Below, piece by piece: positions 25,836 to 33,647 of a stretch of 64,000 bases of DNA. The notes beneath the pieces were generated by a model. That model was not told the DNA's origin. It searched no databases and saw only the letters and a program-made list of their open reading frames with translations. This stretch comes from Actinoallomurus sp963823735 (lineage in GTDB: Bacteria > Actinomycetota > Actinomycetes > Streptosporangiales > Streptosporangiaceae): NCBI GenBank assembly GCA_963823735.1, contig CAWGMO010000001.1, forward strand, positions 1,860,001 through 1,924,000. Direction: 5' to 3'. A program made the translations under genes and the position numbers. Positions within the stretch are counted from its first letter, which is position 1; each line of letters begins with the position of its first letter.

Positions 25836-26810
25836 ATGAGAGTCGTTCGCGTACGTGAGACCGGGCCGCCGGAGGTGCTGCGGCTCGAAGAGGCCGAAGC
25901 GCCGCGCCCGGCGGCCGGTGAGGTCGTGGTGGCGGTCGAGGTGGCCGGCGTCGTCTTCGGGGACACGATCGTGCGGGCGGGCCGGTACCCCGTCGCGCTC
26001 CCGTGGGTGCCGGGCCTGGAGGTCGGCGGCCGGATCGCCGAGGTCGGGCCGGGAGCCGACCCGTCGCTGACCGGCCGCCGCGTCGTGGCCACCACCCTCG
26101 GGATGGCCGGCGGGTACGCGGAGTCGGCCCTCGCCCGGGTGGACGACGTGTTCGAGGTTCCGGACGGCCTGCCGCTCGACCATGCCGTCGCGGTCTTCCA
26201 GGCGGGCGCGATCGCCGCGGGCATCCTCACGGCGGCGAGCGTGGGACCGGACGACACCGTGCTGGTCACGGCCGCCGCCGGGCGCATCGGATCGCTTCTC
26301 GTCCAGCTCGCCAAGGCGGCCGGGGCGCGGGTGATCGGCGTCGCCGGCGAGGCCAAGCTCGGTACGGTCGCGGAGTTCGGCGCGGACGTCGCCATCGGCT
26401 ACGGAGAGAACGACTGGTCCGCCCGGGTCCGCGCGGAGACGGACGGGCTCGGCGCGTCGGTCGTGCTCGACGCGGTCGGCGGAGCGGCCGGCGGGCAGGC
26501 GATCGAGTCGGCCGCCGACGGCATCGGCCGGATCGGCGTCTACGGATTCAGCTCGGGCACCTGGACGGCACTCGACACCCGGCAGATCGGGCGGCGGGGC
26601 CTCACCGTCATCGGCGTACTGGGCGTCACGTTCGCCAAACCGGCGGCGGAGCAGCGCGCCGACGCCGAACACGCCCTGGAGGCGGCACACGCGGGCCACC
26701 TCCAGCCACGGATCCACGCGGCGTACCCACTCGCCGACGCGGCCCGCGCCCACGCCGACCTCGAAGCACGCCGCAACGTCGGCGCGGTCGTGCTCACCGC
26801 GTCTCGATGA
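25836..26810 (+). CDS. Quinone oxidoreductase-like medium-chain dehydrogenase (324 aa)
   Basis: NADPH-dependent MDR-family reductase of the zinc-free quinone oxidoreductase type. The N-terminal catalytic domain has VRETGPPEVLRLEEAEAP and GLEVGGRIAEVGPGAD. The cofactor domain has VLVTAAAGRIGSLLVQLAKA; the usual GGVG is AGRIG here. No zinc-binding cysteine cluster is seen. ATG at 25836 has AAGGAG about 6 bases upstream. It is divergent from the TetR gene and probably induced by that regulator's ligand, for example a quinone or electrophile (inference). Confidence 0.88.
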   Translation: MRVVRVRETGPPEVLRLEEAEAPRPAAGEVVVAVEVAGVVFGDTIVRAGRYPVALPWVPGLEVGGRIAEVGPGADPSLTGRRVVATTLGMAGGYAESALARVDDVFEVPDGLPLDHAVAVFQAGAIAAGILTAASVGPDDTVLVTAAAGRIGSLLVQLAKAAGARVIGVAGEAKLGTVAEFGADVAIGYGENDWSARVRAETDGLGASVVLDAVGGAAGGQAIESAADGIGRIGVYGFSSGTWTALDTRQIGRRGLTVIGVLGVTFAKPAAEQRADAEHALEAAHAGHLQPRIHAAYPLADAARAHADLEARRNVGAVVLTASR

Positions 26811-28062
26811 ACGCCTCCGGGTCGCGGGGCGGGCGGTCGCGCGGGGGAGTGGCGGCGTGGCCGATGCCGACGGCACCCATGGGGTCCCAGTTCGGGGGGA
26901 GGTTCAGGGTCTCGCGCACGACGTCGGCGCAGAACATCGTGCTCGACACCCAGCACGAACCGAGCCCCTCCACGGCGAGCGCTACCAGGAGGTTCTCCAC
27001 GCCCGCACCCATCGCGACCAGGAACATCTCGCGTTCGGCGCGGGAGCGGCGCGGGTCCGGGTAGTCGTGGGAGCCGTCCATGACCAGGCACGGCACGACC
27101 AGGTACGGCGCGCGGCGCAGGACCTCACCGCGGCGCAGGCGGCGTTCGATCGACTCGTCGGAGAAGCCGTCGGCGCGCAGGTCGGCCTCCCACGCGTCGC
27201 GCATGGCGTCGAGCAGGCGGTCCTTCGCCTCCTCGACCAGGACGAACCGCCACGGCGTCGTGTGGTGCGGCGCCGGCGCCGTGATCGCGGCGGCGACCGC
27301 GCGGCGTACGAGGGCCGGGTCGACCGGGTCGGAGGTGAACTCGCGGATCGTCCGCCGGGCGCCGAGGACGTCGGCGGAGCCGTAACGGAACATGTCGTCG
27401 TCGGCGGAGCGGACCAGTTGCCGCGCGCCCGCGCCGTCGTCGTCGGTCACCAGGTCGCCCAGGCCGCGTACGACGGCGACGGGCACCCCGGCCAGCTTGC
27501 CCTTGACCAGCTCGGCCGCCGAGGCGATCTCGTCGGCGAGGGAGGTCATCGTGGCCTCCAGCCGGTTGCCGTACGCGTCGGTGCTGCCGCGCAGGTCGTC
27601 CATGACCCGGACGCCTGCGGCGCCGATCGCGGCGTCGGCCAGGCCCAGCCGCCACGGGCGCCCCAGCGTGTCGGAGAGGATGACCCCCACGCGTACGCCG
27701 GTCAGCTCCTGGAGCCGCGCGCGGATCCGCCGGGCCGAGGCGTCGCAGTCCTCCGGGAGGAGGAGCACGGTGCCGGGCTCGGTGTTGGAGGCGTCCACGC
27801 CCGCCGCGGCGAGGACCAGGCCCTGCCGCGTCTGCACGATACGGGTCGGGCCGCGCCGCGCCACGACGCGTACGGTCTCGGCATCGATCGCCTTCTCGCG
27901 GTCGGTGGCGACCAGGACGCGCCCCTCGGCCTTACTCACGATCTTGGACGTGACGACGACGATGTCGCCGTCGCGCAGGCCGGCCGGCGCGATCAGCGCG
28001 GCGATGTCGTCGCCCTCGCGCACCTCCGGAATGCCGGGGACCCCGAAGACCTCATAGCTCAT
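26794..28062 (-). CDS. fbiB: F420-0:gamma-glutamyl ligase FbiB with C-terminal nitroreductase domain (422 aa)
   Basis: Adds glutamates to F420-0 and, through its FMN domain, completes the reduction of dehydro-F420. The N-terminal CofE domain (about 1-240) includes VVVTSKIVSKAEGR and VILSDTLGRPWRLGLADAAI. The nitroreductase-like half (about 245-422) includes RRTIREFTSDPVDPALVRRA and GAGVENLLVALAVEGLGSCW. The two-domain form is typical of actinobacteria. The ATG overlaps the fbiA stop (ATGA), so the pair is coupled. The 3' end overlaps the convergent oxidoreductase by 17 bases. Confidence 0.96.
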   Translation of the reverse strand: MSYEVFGVPGIPEVREGDDIAALIAPAGLRDGDIVVVTSKIVSKAEGRVLVATDREKAIDAETVRVVARRGPTRIVQTRQGLVLAAAGVDASNTEPGTVLLLPEDCDASARRIRARLQELTGVRVGVILSDTLGRPWRLGLADAAIGAAGVRVMDDLRGSTDAYGNRLEATMTSLADEIASAAELVKGKLAGVPVAVVRGLGDLVTDDDGAGARQLVRSADDDMFRYGSADVLGARRTIREFTSDPVDPALVRRAVAAAITAPAPHHTTPWRFVLVEEAKDRLLDAMRDAWEADLRADGFSDESIERRLRRGEVLRRAPYLVVPCLVMDGSHDYPDPRRSRAEREMFLVAMGAGVENLLVALAVEGLGSCWVSSTMFCADVVRETLNLPPNWDPMGAVGIGHAATPPRDRPPRDPEAFIETR

Positions 28063-29003
28063 GAGCGCAGCTCTTCGCCCAGGTCGATCGCCGCGCGCGC
28101 GATGGCCGCGGAGGCGTCGACGTCGGTCATCAGCAGCGGGCGGGACCGTACGGTGATCCCGTCCGCGTCGCCGGTCAGGGCCGCGTCGGCGGTGTCGACG
28201 AGCCAGCCGTCGAGCAGGTCGGGGCCGTAGTGCGCGGCGACCGCGCCCGCAGAGGTCTCCACGCCGATCGCGGTCAGGCAGGCGTCGGCCATGCCGCGTA
28301 CGGGCGCGCCGCCGATGATCGGGGAGACCCCGACGACCGTGTTGGCCGCGACGGCGGCGCGTACGCCGGGAATGGAGAGGATCGTCCCGACGCTCACCAC
28401 CGGGTTGGACGGCGGGAGGATCACGAGGTCGGCGGCGTCGAGCGCGTCGATCACGCCCGGCGCGGGCTTGGCGTCCGCGGCGCCGACCGGCGCGATGCTC
28501 TGGGCCGGCACCCCGGCGTGCAGGCGAACCCACCACTCCTGGAAGTGGATCGCCCGTTTCCCGTCGGCGTCCTCGATGACGACGTGGGTCTCGACGCGGT
28601 CGTCGGTCATCGGCAGCAGGCGCACCCCCGGGCGCCAGCGGTCGCAGAGGGCCTCCGTCACCGCCGACAGCGGATACCCGGCGTCCAGCATCTGCGTCCG
28701 CACGATGTGTGTCGCGAAGTCACGGTCGCCGAGGGTGAACCAGGAGGGCCCGATCTCATGCGCCGCGAGCTCTTCGCGGATGGTGAAGGTCTCGTCGGCG
28801 CGCCCCCAGCCCTGCTCTTCGTTGATGCCACCGCCGAGGGTGTACATCACGGTGTCGAGGTCCGGGCAGATTCGCAGCCCGAACAGTGAAATGTCGTCGC
28901 CGGTATTGCCGATAACGGTGATGTCCGCTTCGGGCGCGGCCTGCTTGAGGCCGCGCAGGAAACGGGCTCCCCCGATTCCGCCCGCGAGTGCCACGATGCG
29001 CAT
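28059..29003 (-). CDS. fbiA: FbiA/CofD, phosphoenolpyruvyl (2-phospholactate) transferase of F420 synthesis (314 aa)
   Basis: Transfers the phospho-carboxylate moiety from its guanylyl carrier to FO, giving (dehydro)F420-0. The start is diagnostic: VALAGGIGGARFLRGLKQA, then VIGNTGDDISLFGLRICPD, TVMYTLGGGINEEQGWG and LILPPSNPVVSVGTILSIPG. Length is normal. It is first in the fbiA-fbiB operon and diverges from the low-complexity membrane protein gene. In mycobacteria the same pair is close to whiB2, matching the order here. Confidence 0.96.
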   Translation of the reverse strand: MRIVALAGGIGGARFLRGLKQAAPEADITVIGNTGDDISLFGLRICPDLDTVMYTLGGGINEEQGWGRADETFTIREELAAHEIGPSWFTLGDRDFATHIVRTQMLDAGYPLSAVTEALCDRWRPGVRLLPMTDDRVETHVVIEDADGKRAIHFQEWWVRLHAGVPAQSIAPVGAADAKPAPGVIDALDAADLVILPPSNPVVSVGTILSIPGVRAAVAANTVVGVSPIIGGAPVRGMADACLTAIGVETSAGAVAAHYGPDLLDGWLVDTADAALTGDADGITVRSRPLLMTDVDASAAIARAAIDLGEELRS

Positions 29004-29055
29004 GTGGACAAGTCTGGCACCAGGGGGGCTGACAGATGCGACGGGCCGTCCCCAC

Positions 29056-29084
29056 TTGTGCCAAGCTGGGGTGAAACCGATTAC
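29056..29084 (+). promoter_or_regulatory. Sigma-70-like promoter for the low-complexity membrane gene
   Basis: TTGTGC (29056-29061), 17 bases, then GATTAC (29079-29084). Transcription would begin near 29091, just before the GTG chosen as start. Confidence 0.4.
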
Positions 29085-29099
29085 TCAATGGAGTTGCTC

Positions 29100-29966
29100 G
29101 TGAACAACGACGTGCAGCGGCTGCGGGAGCCCGGAGCATGGGTCCTCCTCGGGGCGGTCGCCCTTCAGATCCTGACGGGGCTCATCAGCCTCCTGTTCGG
29201 CGGCGGCGGTGTGCCGTTCACGTTCCGAGCCTTCCAGTTCGTCAGCGGTGACGCGTTCTTCGCCGGTGTCGCCCTGGTCGGCGTGCTGCTCGTCGCGGTG
29301 TTGCTGGTCACCCGGCTGGGGGGAGGCCCCACGCCGCAGGCGCGCACGATCGCGATGGGCGCCCTGGCCCTGCTCGCCATCGCCGTCCTCGTCGAGGTGA
29401 TCTGCATGCTCGCGGGTCTCGCCGTGGGCAGTGACAAGTACGGCATCAACCTCGACGGCGGCCTCACCGCCAAGGTCGTGATGTTCCTGTACGGCATCTC
29501 CAAGCTGGCGATCACCGGTGTCGGCGGTTACTACATCTTCACGGTCTTCCAGGGCTTCGGGCCGGCCTCGCCGGCCGCGCAGCAGTACCCGCAGCAGATG
29601 TACGGCCAGCAGCCCCAGCAGCCGTACGGCCAGCCCGGCTACGGCCAGCAGCAGCCCTACCAGCAGCAACAGCAGCAGTACGGTCAGCCGCACCCCCCGC
29701 AGCAGCCGTACGGCCAGCAGCAGGGCTACGGGCGCCCTCCCTACGGCGGCCAGCCCGGTTACGGCCAGCAGCAGCAGCCCTACCAGCAGCAGCCCGGCCA
29801 GGCCGGCGGCCAGCAGCCTCCGCAGCAGCCCCAGCAGCCCACCCCGCCTCCGGCCCAGCAGAGCGAGGGCGAGTGGACCCGCGCCTACGGTTCGAGTGAC
29901 AAGCCCGTGGCGCAGGAGTCCTCCGACGACGAGGGGAAGAGCGACTCCTACCGTCCGCCGGAGTAG
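29100..29966 (+). CDS. Membrane protein with Gln/Gly/Tyr-rich low-complexity tail (288 aa)
   Basis: Four hydrophobic segments fill residues 15-160 (for example VLLGAVALQILTGLISLLFG and VALVGVLLVAVLLVTRLG). A cytoplasmic tail follows from about residue 160, made of Gln-Tyr-Gly-Pro repeats such as QQPYGQPGYGQQQPY. This prion-like composition resembles tails of actinobacterial membrane proteins thought to form flexible or phase-separating contacts. No enzyme motif is seen. GTG at 29100 with GGAG 6 bases upstream is preferred over ATG 29088, which has no site. It lies between fbiA (divergent) and whiB. Confidence 0.75.
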   Translation: MNNDVQRLREPGAWVLLGAVALQILTGLISLLFGGGGVPFTFRAFQFVSGDAFFAGVALVGVLLVAVLLVTRLGGGPTPQARTIAMGALALLAIAVLVEVICMLAGLAVGSDKYGINLDGGLTAKVVMFLYGISKLAITGVGGYYIFTVFQGFGPASPAAQQYPQQMYGQQPQQPYGQPGYGQQQPYQQQQQQYGQPHPPQQPYGQQQGYGRPPYGGQPGYGQQQQPYQQQPGQAGGQQPPQQPQQPTPPPAQQSEGEWTRAYGSSDKPVAQESSDDEGKSDSYRPPE

Positions 29967-30124
29967 ACCTCAGCGGAGAAACGCCCCGTGATCGCCCTTA
30001 CCGACTCGCGCACTAGACGGCCGGTGCAGAAACTCATAACTCCGAGGCCATAGGTCGAAGATTGAGTCTGTGCAGGTCAGCGCCGTTTTTTTAGCTCCCG
30101 TACACCTTACGCTCACGATTCCGC

Positions 30125-30154
30125 TTGACGTCTGTGGTCGTGCACGCGTGTAAT
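30125..30154 (+). promoter_or_regulatory. whiB promoter
   Basis: TTGACG (30125-30130) and TGTAAT (30149-30154) are separated by 18 bases, a vegetative-type promoter about 80 bases ahead of the whiB start. The region is clearly less GC-rich than its surroundings. Confidence 0.5.
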
Positions 30155-30173
30155 TTCATTGGTGTAGTTCGGT

Positions 30174-30203
30174 GCCTTCCCGGGGGATGGAGTCAGGGAA
30201 GGC
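30174..30203 (+). promoter_or_regulatory. Hairpin in the whiB 5' leader
   Basis: GCCTTCCC (30174-30181) pairs perfectly with GGGAAGGC (30196-30203) around a 14-base loop. It falls inside the expected leader and ends about 25 bases before the ribosome binding site GGAGG. It may influence translation or message stability. Confidence 0.4.
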
Positions 30204-30240
30204 GTCACCAGGGGGGCTCCACGGGGCTAGGAGGTGCGCT

Positions 30241-30504
30241 GTGAGCGAGGTGCTCATCCCGCTGGCGCACGGCACAGACGGTGAAGAGTTGGGCTGGCAG
30301 GAGCGCGCCTTGTGTGCGCAGACAGACCCGGAAGCTTTTTTTCCGGAAAAGGGCGGCTCCACTCGCGAGGCCAAGAAAGTGTGCCGCGCTTGCGATGTAC
30401 GTGCGGAATGTCTGGAATATGCGCTCGGTCACGATGAACGTTTCGGCATATGGGGTGGTCTGTCCGAACGCGAGCGCAGGAAGCTCAAGCGCGCTGCGGG
30501 CTGA
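30241..30504 (+). CDS. whiB: WhiB-family iron-sulfur regulator, WhiB/WhiB2 type (87 aa)
   Basis: A small [4Fe-4S] protein that binds the primary sigma factor and controls sporulation septation or cell division genes. The four cluster cysteines are C25, C48, C51 and C57 (C-x22-C-x2-C-x5-C). GIWGG is at 69-73, followed by the basic RERRKLKRA tail. EELGWQERALCAQTDPEAFF is the hallmark of developmental WhiB (WhiB2 in mycobacteria). GTG at 30241 follows GGAGG at good distance. A 13-bp terminator lies downstream, so it is monocistronic. Confidence 0.95.
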   Translation: MSEVLIPLAHGTDGEELGWQERALCAQTDPEAFFPEKGGSTREAKKVCRACDVRAECLEYALGHDERFGIWGGLSERERRKLKRAAG

Positions 30505-30591
30505 AATCCCGCCGATCAGGCCGCCCGAGGTCCCCGTCTCGCCGTCCGCCTGCCGGACATCGCGGACGGGGCGGGCGGCTTCGCGTATTGT

Positions 30592-30630
30592 GGTCAGCCG
30601 CGCCCGGCGGATGAGCCGGCGCGGCTGACC
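30592..30630 (+). terminator. Terminator after whiB
   Basis: A perfect 13-bp stem, GGTCAGCCGCGCC (30592-30604) with GGCGCGGCTGACC (30618-30630), around a 13-base loop. It lies 88 bases after the whiB stop and 29 before the next start. There is no U tract, but it is the strongest simple hairpin I noticed in the window. Confidence 0.65.
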
Positions 30631-30658
30631 ATCTTCCGGGTGAATTCCGGGTGGAATA

Positions 30659-33646
30659 TTGGCCCCCCATCTCGAACGTCACGTCGTTACGGCACTACTC
30701 GTCGCGCACGACGGCGCGCGCTGGCTGCCTGAGACGCTGAAAGCACTGCTCACGCAGAGTAAGCCCGTCGATCGCCTCGTCGCGGCCGACACCGGCAGTG
30801 GCGACGCCTGTCCCGCCCTCCTGACCGAGGTCGTGGGCGAGGGCAAGCTGATCTCCCTGCCTCCGCGCACCTCGTACGCGGAGGCGGTCGCAGCGCTGGC
30901 CGCGCATCCCGCCGCGCAGCTCGCCGTCCCCGTGCCCGAGGAGGTTTCGGGCACCGACCGGGTCGAGTGGCTGTGGCTGGTCCACGACGACTCCGTGCCC
31001 GCGCCCGACGCGCTTGAGCGGCTGCTCAAGACGGCCGACTCCCATCCGCCCGCCGCCATCCTCGGCCCCAAGCTCCGCGACTGGTACGACCGGCGCGTCC
31101 TGGTCGAGACCGGCGTGGCGATCGACCGCGGTGGCCGCCGCGACACCGGCCTGGACGAGCTGGAGTTCGACCAGGGCCAGCACGACACGATCCGCGAGGT
31201 CATGGCCGTCAGCACGGCGGGCATGCTGGTACGCCGCGACGTCTGGGAGGAGCTCGGCGGTCTCGACCGGGAGTTCGGTCTCTTCCGCGACGACGTCGAC
31301 TTCGGCTGGCGCGCGCACGCCGCGGGCCACCGGGTGCTGCTGGCGCCCGACGCCGTGATGTACCACGCCGAGGCGTCCGCGCGCGGCGACCGCGAAATCT
31401 CGGTGAAGGCCGACGACCGGCGCAGCGCCCTGCTCGTGCTGTTCGCGAACCTCCCGCTGTCCGGGCTGGCCCTCTCCGTGCCCGTCAACATCATCGTCTC
31501 GCTGCTCAGGGCGCTCTTCTTCTCCTCCGCCAAGCGGCCGGACGCCGCGCGCGCCGAGGTGCGCGCGCTGCGCGGCGCGATGTTCCGCATGTGGCGGATG
31601 CGCAGGAGACGGAGCCAGGGCCTCACGCACAGCGGCGTCCGCCGGTTCCAGCCGCGCTGGCCCACGCTCCGGCGGCTGCCGGAGCTCCTCGGCGGGCGGC
31701 GCCTACCGCTGTCCTTCCCCGAGAGCGGCGTGCTCGGCCGCTGGATCCGCAAGCCCGCCGTGCTGATGGCGCTCGCGCTCGTCCTGGTCGCCCTGGTGGC
31801 CGGACGCGGCCTCATCGCCACCCGCGGCCGTCTCGGCGGCGGCGCGCTCGTGCCCGCCTGGGGCGGCGCCAGCGACCTGTGGGCCGAGTACCTCACCGGC
31901 TGGCACCCCGTCGGCCTCGGCTCCGGGGCCGGGTCCCCGCCGTACGCCGGGGTGCTCGCCGTCCTGTCGACGCTGCTGCTCGGCAAGCCGTGGCTCGCGG
32001 TGCTGTTCCTGCTGCTGGGCAGCGTGCCGCTGGCCGGCCTGTCCGCGTACACCGCCGCGCGCCGCATCCTCCGTACCCGCACACCGGTCGCGGTCTGGGC
32101 GGGCCTCACGTACGCGCTGCTGCCCGTCGTGACCGGCGCGGTCACGACCGGCCGTATCGGCACCTCCGTCGCGATCGTCCTGCTTCCGCTGATCGGGGCG
32201 TTCGCATGCGACCTGGTCGCCGACCGCAACCGGCACGCGTCCTGGGCGCTCGCGCTGCTGCTCGCGATCGCGACGGCCTTCGCCCCGCTGACCTGGGCGC
32301 TCACCGCGCTCGTCCTCGTACCCGCCCGTTTCGCCCTCGGCGGCTCTGGCCGCCGCGCCGGTCGCGGGCTGCTGGTCGCCCTGTTCGTGCCGCTGCTCCT
32401 GCTGCTGCCGTGGGTGCTCCACCTCGCGGCGCACCCGTCCGGGTTCCTGCGCGAGGCCGGGCTGACGCAGGCCTTCGAACACCCGACCCCGGTGACCCTC
32501 CTGATGCTCGGCACGGGCGGTCCCGGCGCCCCCGCCGTATGGGCCACGGCCGGGCTCGCGCTCACCGGGCTGGCCGCGCTGCTGCTGCCCAGGCGCCGCA
32601 TCGCCGTCCTCGCGGGGTGGCTGATCACCCTCGCCGGGCTGCTCGTCGCGATCCTGGTCACCGCCGACCCGGCGTGGCCCGGCGTCGCGCTGATGTTCGC
32701 CGCCACAGGCGTCGTCCTCGCCGCGTCCGGCATGCTCCACTGGGCGTACGGCCTGCTGGCGAGCGGGAAGCTCCTGCCACGCGTCGCCGCGGTCACGATC
32801 ATGATCGTCGCGGCGTCCACACCCCTGATCGGCGCGGGCACCTGGATGCTCCACGGCACCGACGGGCCACTCGGGCGCGTACGCGCCGACGCGTTCCCGC
32901 TGGTCGTCGAGGCCCACACGACGCTGCCCCGCATGCTCGTCCTCTCCCAGCGCCGTACCGACGGCCCGGTGAACGCCACGGTCCTGCGCGGGCGCGAGCC
33001 GCTCCCCGGCGAGGAGGCCGCCGAGGCCCCGGCCGCCGCGCGGAACCTCCTCCGCTCGACCGTCGCCGCCCTGGCCTCCGGCACCGGCGGAGCCACGTCA
33101 CTGTCGAGGTTCGGCGTGCAGTACGTCCTGGTGCCGCACCCCGACGCCGACGCCCTGCCCGCCGCGCTCGACGCCGCACCGGACCTCAACCGGCTGAGCC
33201 ACACCCGCGACTTCGCGCTGTGGCAACTGTCCGCACCGTCCGGCCGCCTCATGCTGCTCGACGGCGGAACCGTGACGCCACTCGCGACCGGGACCATCGA
33301 CGCGGGCGTACGCATCCCGCCAGGCCGCCCCGGACGCCTGCTCCTGCTCGCCGAACCCGCCGGCAACGGATGGCACGCCACGATCGACGGCCACACCCCG
33401 CGCTCGCGCACCCTCGACGGCTGGGCCCAGTCGTACGACGTGCCGCAGAACGGCGGGTTCCTGCACCTACAGCGAGGCATGCGGATGCGTCATCTCTGGG
33501 TCACCGTCCAGGCCGTGGCCCTCTTCTTCGTCTTCCTGCTCGCACTGCCGTCCGAGCAATGGGTCGAAGGTCCCCGACGGCGCCGAGCACGCCGAGGCGG
33601 ACACGTACGCACGGAGGCGACCCCTGTGCTGAGCGGGGTGGAGTGA
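30659..33646 (+). CDS. GT2 glycosyltransferase fused to a large membrane domain (995 aa)
   Basis: The N-terminal GT-A domain (about 1-290) has VTALLVAHDGARWLPETLKA, the metal-binding WLVHDDSVPAPDAL and FGLFRDDVDFGWRAHAAG. After a basic linker, about a dozen membrane segments run from residue 365 to 740, and a soluble extracytoplasmic part plus a last helix (VQAVALFFVFLLALPS) close the protein. This fused form next to whiB is usual in actinobacteria and is presumed to build an extracellular glycan. The start is TTG at 30659 with a weak GGTGGA nearby. The stop is 1 base before the DUF5719 gene start. Its substrate is unknown. Confidence 0.9.
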   Translation: MAPHLERHVVTALLVAHDGARWLPETLKALLTQSKPVDRLVAADTGSGDACPALLTEVVGEGKLISLPPRTSYAEAVAALAAHPAAQLAVPVPEEVSGTDRVEWLWLVHDDSVPAPDALERLLKTADSHPPAAILGPKLRDWYDRRVLVETGVAIDRGGRRDTGLDELEFDQGQHDTIREVMAVSTAGMLVRRDVWEELGGLDREFGLFRDDVDFGWRAHAAGHRVLLAPDAVMYHAEASARGDREISVKADDRRSALLVLFANLPLSGLALSVPVNIIVSLLRALFFSSAKRPDAARAEVRALRGAMFRMWRMRRRRSQGLTHSGVRRFQPRWPTLRRLPELLGGRRLPLSFPESGVLGRWIRKPAVLMALALVLVALVAGRGLIATRGRLGGGALVPAWGGASDLWAEYLTGWHPVGLGSGAGSPPYAGVLAVLSTLLLGKPWLAVLFLLLGSVPLAGLSAYTAARRILRTRTPVAVWAGLTYALLPVVTGAVTTGRIGTSVAIVLLPLIGAFACDLVADRNRHASWALALLLAIATAFAPLTWALTALVLVPARFALGGSGRRAGRGLLVALFVPLLLLLPWVLHLAAHPSGFLREAGLTQAFEHPTPVTLLMLGTGGPGAPAVWATAGLALTGLAALLLPRRRIAVLAGWLITLAGLLVAILVTADPAWPGVALMFAATGVVLAASGMLHWAYGLLASGKLLPRVAAVTIMIVAASTPLIGAGTWMLHGTDGPLGRVRADAFPLVVEAHTTLPRMLVLSQRRTDGPVNATVLRGREPLPGEEAAEAPAAARNLLRSTVAALASGTGGATSLSRFGVQYVLVPHPDADALPAALDAAPDLNRLSHTRDFALWQLSAPSGRLMLLDGGTVTPLATGTIDAGVRIPPGRPGRLLLLAEPAGNGWHATIDGHTPRSRTLDGWAQSYDVPQNGGFLHLQRGMRMRHLWVTVQAVALFFVFLLALPSEQWVEGPRRRRARRGGHVRTEATPVLSGVE

Positions 33647-33647
33647 A

